Source: Ravibacter sp037191015 (GTDB lineage Bacteria > Bacteroidota > Bacteroidia > Cytophagales > Spirosomataceae). Taken from it: 64,000 nt of DNA. Made by a program: the position numbers and the translations under genes. Of this stretch, positions 42,345 to 51,600 are shown piece after piece; the stretch's first letter is position 1, and every line of letters starts with the position of its first letter. Under the pieces are notes generated by a model. The model did not search any database. It had not been told where the DNA came from and saw nothing but the letters and a program-made list of their open reading frames with translations. The stretch covers positions 248,001-312,000 of the forward strand of contig JBBCKD010000001.1 of NCBI GenBank assembly GCA_037191015.1, given 5' to 3'.

Positions 42345-43151
42345 TTACTCCGGGATATTCCTCCGTACCTGGTCGAAAAGTATCGCGGGGAAAAAGCGCT
42401 TGAGATAAATGGCTGCGACTTCTTTCAGCCCGCCTATATAGACTTCCTTCTTATCCCTTCTTACGGCTGAGAGTATTTTTTCGGCGCATTCTTCCGGGGC
42501 CAGCCCCGAAGCCTGGTTGGCATCCATTTTCCCGTATTTTTCGCCCGATTCGTTCAGGGCGTTCAAAGAAACGTTGGTACGGATATAGCCCGGGCACGCG
42601 GTCGTAACTCTAATATGGTCATTAAAGTACTCAGCCCTTAAAGAGTCAAAAAAACCGTGAAGTGCATGCTTGGATGCGCAGTACCCGGAGCGCATGATCG
42701 TGCCGACCTTGCCGGCGACACTGCTGATCACGATAAAATGCCCTGCCTGACGGTTAATCATAAAAGGCAGAACCGCCTTTGTGATCGCTACCGTGCTGAA
42801 GAAATTGATATCCATCATTCTCCGGTAGACGCTGAAATCGGTATTGTTGATATAGGAACGCTGACTGACACCGGCGTTATGTACCACAAGATCTATCTGC
42901 CCGAATTTGCTGAGCACTCTGGAAGCAAGTTCGGGAGCCTTATCGAACTCGGTCACATCTGCCGGGAGAACCAGGCTATGCTCGTCCGATAACCCGGCTT
43001 CATTGCGGACCCTTTCCAGTTCCCCGGCTCTGCGCGCCGTCAGCACAACCCGGGCGCCTTCCTTTGCAAATGCTTTCACCAGCGCCTCTCCGATTCCCGC
43101 CGATGCACCGGTGACCCATACTACTTTTCCTTTGTAAAATTCGTAAGACAT
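42345..43151 (-). CDS. Short-chain dehydrogenase/reductase
   Basis: 268 residues; start taken at ATG 43149-43151 (MSYEFYKGKVVWVTGASAGIG); an ATG six codons upstream is possible. Cofactor site TGASAGIG, DVTEFD acidic turn, NAG in HNAGVSQRS, catalytic Ser in VISSVAGKVG, and the YCASK motif with catalytic Tyr and Lys. Binding of NADP(H) is suggested by the Arg in LTARR. The C-terminal YLKRFFPAILFDQVRRN resembles the DHRS7B/YbbO-like membrane-associated SDR group. Substrate unknown. Confidence 0.9.
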   Translation of the reverse strand: MSYEFYKGKVVWVTGASAGIGEALVKAFAKEGARVVLTARRAGELERVRNEAGLSDEHSLVLPADVTEFDKAPELASRVLSKFGQIDLVVHNAGVSQRSYINNTDFSVYRRMMDINFFSTVAITKAVLPFMINRQAGHFIVISSVAGKVGTIMRSGYCASKHALHGFFDSLRAEYFNDHIRVTTACPGYIRTNVSLNALNESGEKYGKMDANQASGLAPEECAEKILSAVRRDKKEVYIGGLKEVAAIYLKRFFPAILFDQVRRNIPE

Positions 43152-43311
43152 ATCGTTGCTGCGATTCATTAAACACTGTATCCGGTAGTCAAAATTGAAA
43201 ATTTTAAACCGGGTTTCATAAATTTTAACAACTCTATTTGAAATCATGCTAAATGATACCTTGTCAGGCGAACAGAAGCGCTTAGCTAATGTGTGGTAAA
43301 TCAAAGAATAG

Positions 43312-43319
43312 TAACTTTG
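43312..43319 (+). promoter_or_regulatory. Putative -7 element of the FAD/FeS oxidoreductase gene
   Basis: TAACTTTG matches TAnnTTTG, 28 bp before the start codon. The -33 box is unclear. Confidence 0.4.
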
Positions 43320-43347
43320 GCATCTGAATTCCTGGCCAATTACCTAC

Positions 43348-46314
43348 ATGGATCGCATTCTGTATTTAAATTTCAATAAGCTCAATAGTCAGCTGGATGG
43401 AGAGCTGTTTTACGACGATTCCGTCCCGCATAAAACACAGCGGCATTTATATGCCACCGACGCATCTGTTTACCAGGAGCTGCCCGTTGCGGTAGCAATC
43501 CCCAGGACTGTCGAAGATCTGCGGCTGCTGGTCACTTTTGCGGAAAAGAATAAGCTTTCCCTTATTCCGAGGACTGCAGGCACCTCGCTGGCCGGGCAGG
43601 TCGTTGGCAGCGGGATCGTAGTAGATGTTTCGAGGTACTTTAGCCGGATCATTGAAATCAATGTGGAAGAAAGGTGGGTCCGGGTGCAGCCCGGCGTCAT
43701 CCGCGATGACCTGAACAAGCACCTGGCTCCCTATGGGCTCCTGTTCGGGCCCGAGACGTCGACGGCTTCCAGGGCCATGATCGGCGGAATGATCGGGAAC
43801 AACTCCTGCGGTCTGCATTCCATTACCTGGGGAGCGACGAGAGATCACCTGCTGGAGGTTAAAGCCATCCTGGGAGACGGGAAAGAAGTGCTTTTTAAGA
43901 ACCTGTCGCAGGAGGAGTTCCTTTCCAAAGTGTCGGGTGAGGGGGTATCCGGAAAGAGGGAGCAGGCTATCTATGCGGGGATGTGGGGCATTATTTCCAA
44001 CCCGGTGGACGAAGAGCTCGTCAAAAAGAACTTCCCCAAAGCGTCTATAAGGCGTAGGAATTCCGGCTATGCCCTCGATGAATTGTTCGGTACGGAAAAC
44101 GACGATATCAATCTTTGCAAGCTGATAGCAGGTTCCGAAGGCACCTTGTGCCTTGTAACGGAGGCCAAAATCTCGCTGGTCGACGCACCTCCGGCTGTCA
44201 TAGGGGTAGTGTGCGTGCATACCTCCACGCTCCTGGAGTCGTTGTATGCCAACCGGGTCGCGATGCGTCATCAGCCCAAGGCTTCAGAGCTGGTCGATAA
44301 GTACATCATGGACTTTACCAAAGACCACCGGGAGTATTCGAAGAACCGTTTTTTTATCTCCGGCGATCCGGAAGCACTGCTGATAGTCGAGTTTTGGGGA
44401 GAAAGCGAAGCGGAAGTTGCGGCTAAGGCTGCCGCGCTGGTTGCCGATCTGAAAGTCGAAAACCTCGGTTATGCCTGGCCGCTTTTATTCGGAGATGACG
44501 CCAATAAAGCCTGGGATATCCGGAAGGCGGGTCTGGGGCTCATCAGGAATCTGCCGGGCGACACCCAACCCGTAAATCTTATCGAGGACTGTGCGGTGGA
44601 TGTAGACGACCTGCCGGAATATATCACAGAGTTGGACCAGCTACTCAAAGGTAAAGGTCTTCATGCCTCTTATTATGCCCATGCCGGCGCCGGAGAGTTG
44701 CACGTCGAACCGATGATCAACCTGAAAACCAGCGAAGGCAAGGCCATGTTCCGGGAAGTGCTCGCGGATACAGCAGCACTTGTAAAAAAATATAACGGCG
44801 TGCTTTCAGGGGAGCATGGCGACGGACGCCTCCGGGGAGAGTTCATCCCGTTTATGATGGGGCCGGAGGTGTATGAGCTGTTCCGGCAGGTAAAAAGGAT
44901 CTGGGATCCTGACGGTGTGTTCAATAAAGGTAAGATCGTGGATTCGCCGCCCATGAACGAGTTCCTCCGTTACGAGCAGGACAGATCCAATCCGAAGATT
45001 GAGACCGTATTCGATTTTTCCGGGCAGGAGAGTATCCTGAGGCTCGCCGAAAAATGCAGCGGTTCGGCCGATTGCCGGAAAACCGAGCTGACCGGCGGTA
45101 CCATGTGCCCCAGCTTCATGGCTACCCGGAACGAGAAGGACACTACCCGCGCCAGGGCCAACATGCTGCGTAAATTTTATACCGGGGCGCCAAAGAGCAC
45201 GCCTGCTGAAGACCTGGTTTCGGAAGAGATGGTGAAGGATGTTCTGGATTTATGCCTTTCATGTAAAGGATGCAAATCGGAATGCCCTTCGAGCGTGGAC
45301 GTAGGCAAGATGAAAGCCGAGTTCACGCAGCAGTACTATAGCAGGCATAGCGCGCCGCTCCGTTCGAAGCTCATTGCTAATTTCACGGGTGAGATGAAGC
45401 TCGCATCCGTTTTTCCGTGGGCATATAACTTTATCTTTAAAACCCCGGCTTTAAGGAAAATTGCCAATAAAGTGGTAGGATTTCATCCAGAACGGACCAT
45501 GCCGCTTCTTCACAGCACTACGCTGCGAAGCTGGTGGAACAGGCATAAGCGTTCAGGCTCGAAACCCGGACTGTCTCCTCAGAAAGGGAAAGTCTACCTT
45601 TTCTGTGATGAATTTACCAATTACAACGACGTGGAAGCCGGGAAAAAGGCAATTCTGCTCCTCGAAAGGCTTGGCTACGAGGTAATCGTACCGGAGCACA
45701 GTGAATCGGGTCGTTCTTATCTTTCCAAGGGATTTGTAAAAGAGGCACGCAGCCTGGCCATCGAAAATGTCAGCACCCTTGCGGGTGTCGTATCTGAAGA
45801 CGCCCCGTTGATCGGTATTGAACCCTCGGCCATACTCTCGTTTCGCGATGAATACCCGGAGCTGGTACCTGAGGAGCTCAGGGAAGCAGCCAGGGCGTTG
45901 GCGAAGAACACTTTGCTGTTCGAGGAATTTGTTGCCCGGGAGTTCGATGCAAAAAGGATATCGCCAGATTCCTTTAGCAGCGAGGAGCGTCTTGTGAAAA
46001 TTCACGGGCACTGCCACCAGAAGGCGCTGTCTTCCCTGGTTGCTTCAAAGAAAACCCTTTCCCTGCCTGCAAATTACAAGGTGCAGCTTATCCCGTCGGG
46101 CTGCTGCGGGATGGCCGGATCTTTCGGCTATGAAGAAGAGCACTATGAGCTATCGATGAAAGTAGGGGAGCTGGTATTGTTTCCGACAGTCAGGAGCCAG
46201 CCGCAGGAAGTAATCATTGCCGCCGCCGGTACGAGCTGCCGTCATCAGATCAAAGACGGGACAGGACGTATAGCCAAACATCCTGCAGAAATATTGTGGG
46301 AGGCACTTTTGTAG
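43348..46314 (+). CDS. FAD-linked oxidase fused to FeS/CCG domains (D-lactate dehydrogenase-like)
   Basis: 988 residues, a GlcD-GlcF-type fusion. FAD-binding PCMH domain at about 40-270 (LIPRTAGTSLAGQVVGSGIVVDVSRYF; GMIGNNSCGLHSITWGATRDHL); FAD-oxidase C-terminal domain at about 290-540, ending with SGEHGDGRLRGEFIPFMMGPEVYELFRQVKRIWDP; then two iron-sulfur segments (CSGSADCRKTELTGGTMCPS and CLSCKGCKSECPSSVDVGKMK, about 570-670); and a CCG domain (HGHCHQKALSS, GCCGMAGSFGYE). It probably oxidises D-lactate or a related 2-hydroxy acid and passes electrons to the quinone pool. It is a single-gene unit followed by a convergent GMC gene. Confidence 0.9.
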   Translation: MDRILYLNFNKLNSQLDGELFYDDSVPHKTQRHLYATDASVYQELPVAVAIPRTVEDLRLLVTFAEKNKLSLIPRTAGTSLAGQVVGSGIVVDVSRYFSRIIEINVEERWVRVQPGVIRDDLNKHLAPYGLLFGPETSTASRAMIGGMIGNNSCGLHSITWGATRDHLLEVKAILGDGKEVLFKNLSQEEFLSKVSGEGVSGKREQAIYAGMWGIISNPVDEELVKKNFPKASIRRRNSGYALDELFGTENDDINLCKLIAGSEGTLCLVTEAKISLVDAPPAVIGVVCVHTSTLLESLYANRVAMRHQPKASELVDKYIMDFTKDHREYSKNRFFISGDPEALLIVEFWGESEAEVAAKAAALVADLKVENLGYAWPLLFGDDANKAWDIRKAGLGLIRNLPGDTQPVNLIEDCAVDVDDLPEYITELDQLLKGKGLHASYYAHAGAGELHVEPMINLKTSEGKAMFREVLADTAALVKKYNGVLSGEHGDGRLRGEFIPFMMGPEVYELFRQVKRIWDPDGVFNKGKIVDSPPMNEFLRYEQDRSNPKIETVFDFSGQESILRLAEKCSGSADCRKTELTGGTMCPSFMATRNEKDTTRARANMLRKFYTGAPKSTPAEDLVSEEMVKDVLDLCLSCKGCKSECPSSVDVGKMKAEFTQQYYSRHSAPLRSKLIANFTGEMKLASVFPWAYNFIFKTPALRKIANKVVGFHPERTMPLLHSTTLRSWWNRHKRSGSKPGLSPQKGKVYLFCDEFTNYNDVEAGKKAILLLERLGYEVIVPEHSESGRSYLSKGFVKEARSLAIENVSTLAGVVSEDAPLIGIEPSAILSFRDEYPELVPEELREAARALAKNTLLFEEFVAREFDAKRISPDSFSSEERLVKIHGHCHQKALSSLVASKKTLSLPANYKVQLIPSGCCGMAGSFGYEEEHYELSMKVGELVLFPTVRSQPQEVIIAAAGTSCRHQIKDGTGRIAKHPAEILWEALL

Positions 46315-46331
46315 CAAAAAGAGATGTACAT

Positions 46332-48041
46332 CTATAGGTTCCGTGCTTTCAGCTGGGTAACGGCGTGGTTAGCCGCCCGGGCCGTGAGCGCCATGTAAGT
46401 CAGTGACGGATTGACGTTCGAGGCCGAAGTCATGGCTGCGCCGTCGGTTACGAACACGTTTTTACAAGTGTGTACCTGGTTGAATTTATTCAGTATCGAT
46501 GTTTTCGGATCCCTGCCCATCCGAGCCGTTCCCATTTCGTGGATGCCGAGCCCCATGTGTGAAACGGGCAGATCGTAAGGAACTATGTTCCTGAAGCCCG
46601 CGGCTTCCAGCATTTCGGCCGCATCGTTCATAATGTCCTTTCGCATGGCCTTCTCATTCTCCCCGAAGTCGGCGTCGAAAACAACCAGTGGAAGTCCCCA
46701 TTTGTCTTTCTGGTCGGTACTGAGGTAGAATCGGTTGTTCGGGTCGGGAAGCACTTCGCCGAAGCCGCCGAGGTTAATGCTCCACGGGCCGGGTTGTGTC
46801 ATTTTTATTTTAAAATCTGCCCCGAAGCCCGTTTCTGCTGCGCCTCTGCCCCAATCGGCCCGGTTAGCGCCGCCCTGGTAGCCAAATCCCCGGAGATAGC
46901 TGCGTTTGTCGTTGCCCCAGTTGCGGAAGCGGGGGATGTACAAGCTTCCCGGACGGGCTCCGAAGTAGTGGTCATCTTCGAATCCCCCGATATCGGCACG
47001 GGCGCCCACTGCCAGGTGATGATCCATTATATTGCGGCCCAGTTGGTCGCTGTCGTTACCCAGCCCGTTCGGGAAGCGTGCCGATTTCGAATTCATCAGG
47101 ATGGAGGTAGAGCCGATGGCGCCTGCGTTCAGGAAAAGGACTTTGGCATAGAAATCCGTCACTTCCATCGTGTCCTGGTCGATCACGCGGACCCCTTTTG
47201 CTTTCTGAAGCTTATCGTGCAGCAGGACTTCCTTCACAATGGCATTATGCACGATGGTCAGCCTGCCGGTATTGCGGGCAGCCGGCAGCGTGGCGGAAAG
47301 CGAGCTGAAATAGCTGCCGTAGGGGCAGCCGCGCGTGCACCGGTTGCGTACCTGGCAGTCGGTGCGGCCCAGCGCCAGGTGATGGGGCTGGGCTTTGGTG
47401 AGATGCGCTACCCGGCCCATCGTAATCGGGCGGTTCAGCTTTCGGGCCACCGATTCCTTTAAATGAATTTCGGGTGCAGTCATCGCGAAAGGCGGCAGGA
47501 AGTGGCTGTCGGGCAGCACGGCGAGCCCCTCTGCCTGCCCGTAGATGCCGACGAATTTCTCGACATAGGAATACCAGGGCTCGATATCCTCGTACCGGAT
47601 AGGCCAGTCGACGCCGATCCCCTCTTTGGCGTTAGCCAGGAAGTCTTCCGTGTTCCAGCGATAGGAATGCTTGCCCCACAAAAGCGATTTCCCGCCGGTA
47701 TGATATGCCCGTATCCAATTGAAGGGGCGTTTTTCAACGTATGGATTTTCCTTATCGTTCGTGTAGAAGTGCTGCGTCCCTTCCCTGGCCGAAAAGTAGT
47801 TGCTGGCATAGTGCTCCTCGGCCGATGCAGTGGTAACCCTGCCGCGATGCTCAAACTCCCAGGGATCCATCATGGCCGTTTTATAGTCTGTAATATGCCT
47901 GACTTCATACCCACGCTCGAGCACCAGCACTTTCAGCCCTTTTTCGGTCAGCTCTTTGGCAGCCCAGCCGCCTGTCAGGCCCGACCCTACGACAATGGCG
48001 TCGTAGGTACGGGCTTTTTCTGATTTTGTGTTCAGGTTCAT
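46332..48041 (-). CDS. GMC-family FAD oxidoreductase (sugar dehydrogenase large subunit type)
   Basis: 569 residues. FAD-binding GSGLTGG at 19-25 and VLERGYEVRH (FAD ribose Glu). C-terminal catalytic region SHMGLGIHEMGTARMG and SNVNPSLTYMALTARAANH, which supplies the His/Asn pair. A cysteine cluster CQVRNRCTRGCPYGSYFS resembles the iron-sulfur motif of bacterial FAD-glucose dehydrogenases but with different spacing. Next to a gluconate-dehydrogenase-type small subunit (gap 13 bp), it probably oxidises a sugar or glycoside hydroxyl; related pairs in Bacteroidota act at C3 of glycosides. It is the last gene of the sulfatase/GH locus, so its substrate is likely a released monosaccharide. Confidence 0.85.
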   Translation of the reverse strand: MNLNTKSEKARTYDAIVVGSGLTGGWAAKELTEKGLKVLVLERGYEVRHITDYKTAMMDPWEFEHRGRVTTASAEEHYASNYFSAREGTQHFYTNDKENPYVEKRPFNWIRAYHTGGKSLLWGKHSYRWNTEDFLANAKEGIGVDWPIRYEDIEPWYSYVEKFVGIYGQAEGLAVLPDSHFLPPFAMTAPEIHLKESVARKLNRPITMGRVAHLTKAQPHHLALGRTDCQVRNRCTRGCPYGSYFSSLSATLPAARNTGRLTIVHNAIVKEVLLHDKLQKAKGVRVIDQDTMEVTDFYAKVLFLNAGAIGSTSILMNSKSARFPNGLGNDSDQLGRNIMDHHLAVGARADIGGFEDDHYFGARPGSLYIPRFRNWGNDKRSYLRGFGYQGGANRADWGRGAAETGFGADFKIKMTQPGPWSINLGGFGEVLPDPNNRFYLSTDQKDKWGLPLVVFDADFGENEKAMRKDIMNDAAEMLEAAGFRNIVPYDLPVSHMGLGIHEMGTARMGRDPKTSILNKFNQVHTCKNVFVTDGAAMTSASNVNPSLTYMALTARAANHAVTQLKARNL

Positions 48042-48054
48042 CTATATACCTTTC

Positions 48055-48606
48055 TCAGAATTTATGCCCGTACATGAAGTCTTTCTGTCCCGGACGGATT
48101 TTAATCGCTTCGAACCTCCCGGGGATCGGCTGGTAATCAAACGACGCTTTGATCCCGGCTTCGGATGAGAAATATCCCAGCAAGGTGAGCTCCTTGATGA
48201 TCCGCCAGAATGTCGGGCCTTTTGCTTTTTTAGCATCTGCTTCAATCCGGCGGAGCATTTCCGTTTGCCGGCCGGGCGAAAGCGTTAAAAATTCCTTCTG
48301 CTCCAATTGGCCTAGACCTGTCAGAAACGTATGCTGCGCAGGCTTTTCATAACAGTCGCGGAGCATCAGCTCAATAAAATCAGGTACGCCGGTATCGATA
48401 GCGCCCGGGGTGTCGGTGCGGGGTATGATCAGGTCGGCTACCCTGGCTGCTATAGCTTTCCGGGTTTCGTTCAGAAAAGGATCGTTTTGTCCCGGAACCG
48501 TTTGCTTCCCGGCAGTCTCCCACCGGTTCATGGCATGTAAGGTCGGGCCGGAAAGCGCGCTGCCCAATAGCCAGGCCGTTCGTGCCAGTGCTTCTCGTCT
48601 GTTCAT
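48055..48606 (-). CDS. Gluconate 2-dehydrogenase subunit 3-like protein
   Basis: 183 residues; ATG 48604-48606 opens MNRREALARTAWLLGSALSGP, a twin-arginine-like signal. The rest matches the gluconate 2-dehydrogenase subunit 3 family (RVADLIIPRTDTPGAIDTGVPDFIELMLRDCY; TFWRIIKELTLLGYFSSEAG). Such small subunits help fold and export the FAD-containing large subunit through the Tat pathway; the GMC protein itself has no signal peptide and probably rides along. Both would end up in the periplasm. Confidence 0.85.
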   Translation of the reverse strand: MNRREALARTAWLLGSALSGPTLHAMNRWETAGKQTVPGQNDPFLNETRKAIAARVADLIIPRTDTPGAIDTGVPDFIELMLRDCYEKPAQHTFLTGLGQLEQKEFLTLSPGRQTEMLRRIEADAKKAKGPTFWRIIKELTLLGYFSSEAGIKASFDYQPIPGRFEAIKIRPGQKDFMYGHKF

Positions 48607-48631
48607 GGGTATATTGATTGATACTTCCGGG

Positions 48632-51600
48632 TTAGTCTGATTTTTTAAAATGCAGATCTGCAAAATCAAGGAACCGGGACCAGTCGTAGGCGGTAACGTC
48701 GTGCTTCCCGGCCCGTATGTGATACCCGACCTGTCGCATAATGGGTGAATGAAGCGGCGGCCGGACATCGGTATCGATCGCACCGAAACCATACAGCCTG
48801 AATGCCGGACCGGCATGGTACGCACCCAGGAATTCGCCCTGAGGGTCGGCCCACCGGTCTTCTTCGGCGCTTGCTATATACACAGCCCTGGGAGCAGTCA
48901 GGGCAATCAGCTGGTGAAAATCCACCGGCAGATCGTCTTCGCGGTCGTTGTATTTCCTGTAATTGAGCGCATTCCAGTGCGGGAAAAGATTGTTCTGGAT
49001 CGCGATGGTCTCGCCGTACCGCCGGCGGGTGATGGCAGCGGCGCCCTCGCCCGCATTGTTGGCGATCACTACTTTGAACCGGGGCTCCTGTGCGCCCGTC
49101 CATAATGCCGCCATACCTTGCCGCGAATGGCCCATAAGCGCCATCCTGTCCGGATCGATACGATCTTCCTCTGTTTCCAGGTAATCCGCGATACGGCCGG
49201 ATCCCCAGGCCCATGCCCCCAGGGCCTGCCATTCGTCGTCAGCCAAAGCGCCGGGTCGGTAACCGGGGAAGAGCGATACGATGCTGTGATCCCTCAGCTT
49301 TTTATGATCGGGATAGATATCGTGGTAGCACATGGTCGCCACCGCATAGCCCCGGTCGATGATCTCATGATAGTTCCACCGATGCGATTGATTCCCCCTT
49401 ATCCAGTCAGGGTGCCCCTGTTCCTTTACCAGGTGGAGCGAGGGCGAATACAAGACGGATGAATCCGCGATCGTGCTGTGATTCCCCTTAAAATTGTAAC
49501 CTACAAAGACCGGGACTTTCCCCTCCACATGGTTGGGGATATAGAGAAGCAGGAGCGCCTCGATTTCTTTTTTTCCGTTTGAAAAGACAAGCCTGACCTG
49601 CTTCCGGGTAGCCTTACCGCCCAGGGCATCCTTCTTTTCGTCGACGAGCTCATACCGTACCGGGATTTTATCTTTCGGCGTATGTCCGAAAACGTGAGTG
49701 GAAAACAATTCCAGGAGCTCGGCCCGTCGTTTTTCTTCCCAGCTTTTGGCGTCGGTGATACGCTCGCCGCTACCGGTAGTCAGCAGCTCCGGAAGCACGT
49801 AGGCGGGTATCTTCGATTCGTCATAACTGGCGCCGTACTGGGCGTGGATGCACCGCACTGAAAAGCCGTAGTTGTTGGCCAGTCCTTTGTCTTCCGCTAT
49901 ATACAGCTCGTTTGAATTTTCCCGCCATACCGCTCTCTTGTCGATGCCGTCGGCCGACCACCAAATGCCGCTTATGCCCTGGTTGACAGGTGCGCCATAT
50001 GAATGCAGGTACCCGTCGGCACGGGGATTGAATGCCGGTCCGGCAGTTTTACCGGTATGGTCGAGGTAATCCACCAGGGATGCCCAGTCGGCATCGGTCG
50101 GGACACGCCATCCCGCCGGGCATAGCTTACCTGACTGTACCGCCGGCCAGGTATAAAGCCTGCCGGTAGCGTTGTCAGGGCGGATAGCCGGCGGGGCAAC
50201 CGGATTTCCGTCGTTATAACGGGTCGTGGCCAGATTTTCAGCCATCCATACCTGGCTTCCGAACCTAACGACCGGGTAGCTGTTCCCGTCGATATCGGTG
50301 ACCTTACCGGCCGGTGTCGCCGGAGTAGGGCCGGGTGGCTTCGCTATGCTTACTCTTTTAGGGAAAGTCTTCGGTGTTGAAGGAAAGCCTGCCGGCATGG
50401 GTATCCGCGTCCAGTTTCGGGTGATGGACAGCAGCTCGCCAGGTACCGCTTCATTCCCGCCCTGTATCACGCCCTCCCATTCGCCGGACTGGTTTTTCCA
50501 TAAAGCAAGATCGGTCCGGTCGGACAGTGTGAGCGACATCTTTTCTGTTCGAAGTGATTTCAGGCCGCCGGCGGCCAGCGCTTCGACATTCCCCTGTTTG
50601 TCCAGCCGGATCGCTGCTATCCCTATCGCATCAAAGCTTACTTTGTAGCTGCCGGCTTCCATAGTCGATTGCAAGGTGTCTCCACCGGGGTACTTTGACC
50701 CTGCTGCCTGGATCAGCGTTCCGTCGAGCAGGTAGCTATGGCCGGCCGCCGGAGGTGCGTAGGAGACATGCCCGAACCCCTCGAGACGCCGGGTAGCGGG
50801 AGAATGGAGCGGTACCTTGTTTTCGATCAGCAACTGCCTGATCGAACTAACGGTAGCTTCCTCATTGTCAGACGGTATCATCGCGGGGGGCAGGGCGGCG
50901 TTGCCGTTATACGGGGCGCCGCTGAAGTCCATCGTCCAGTTCCCTGTACGGTACAGCCTGGTTTTGCCGCCGGAGGCTTTGTTGAAAAACAACGCGGTCG
51001 TTTCTTTTTCAAATTCAGGGTTGTACAAAATCACCGCGCTGTAACGCTGCTTACCATAACGGACATACCCTTCACCGTCTATCTTCAGGCTATCGTTTTC
51101 GATCTCGCTGGTCGGGATGAGATCGGCAGGGATGCCCGCCTGCCACAGTCGGTCGGCCAGCTCCATGCCGGTTTTTTCGAACCCCGGGCTGACAGGGTTC
51201 ATCGCTGCCGCATGCCCGAATACGACTGCCACCGGGCAGTTCAGCGGGGCTCGCTGTATGTAGTTCAATAGCCTGATGCGGGTTTCTGCTTTTATATAAT
51301 CGCTACCCAGGATGCCCTCTGCCTGCAGTACCGAAGGGAGGTTGTTGACGCGTCCGCCGCCAAGCGCAGCGCTCCATATCTCCCGCTCGTAGTCATCGGC
51401 ATTGGCTTCGCCTTCGGGAATTCCGTACCGGTAAAACATATTATACCAGACCGGGCTTTCCCATTTTTTTGAGAGTGAGGTACGCACGGCAAAGGGTACG
51501 ACCTCGTCGGTCTGGGCCCAGTCGCGCTTGGCTATCCACCAATCCAGGCCGTTCTTCCTGAACTCCCGGCGCTCCGGGTAGGGAAACCAGGTGGCGTGCA

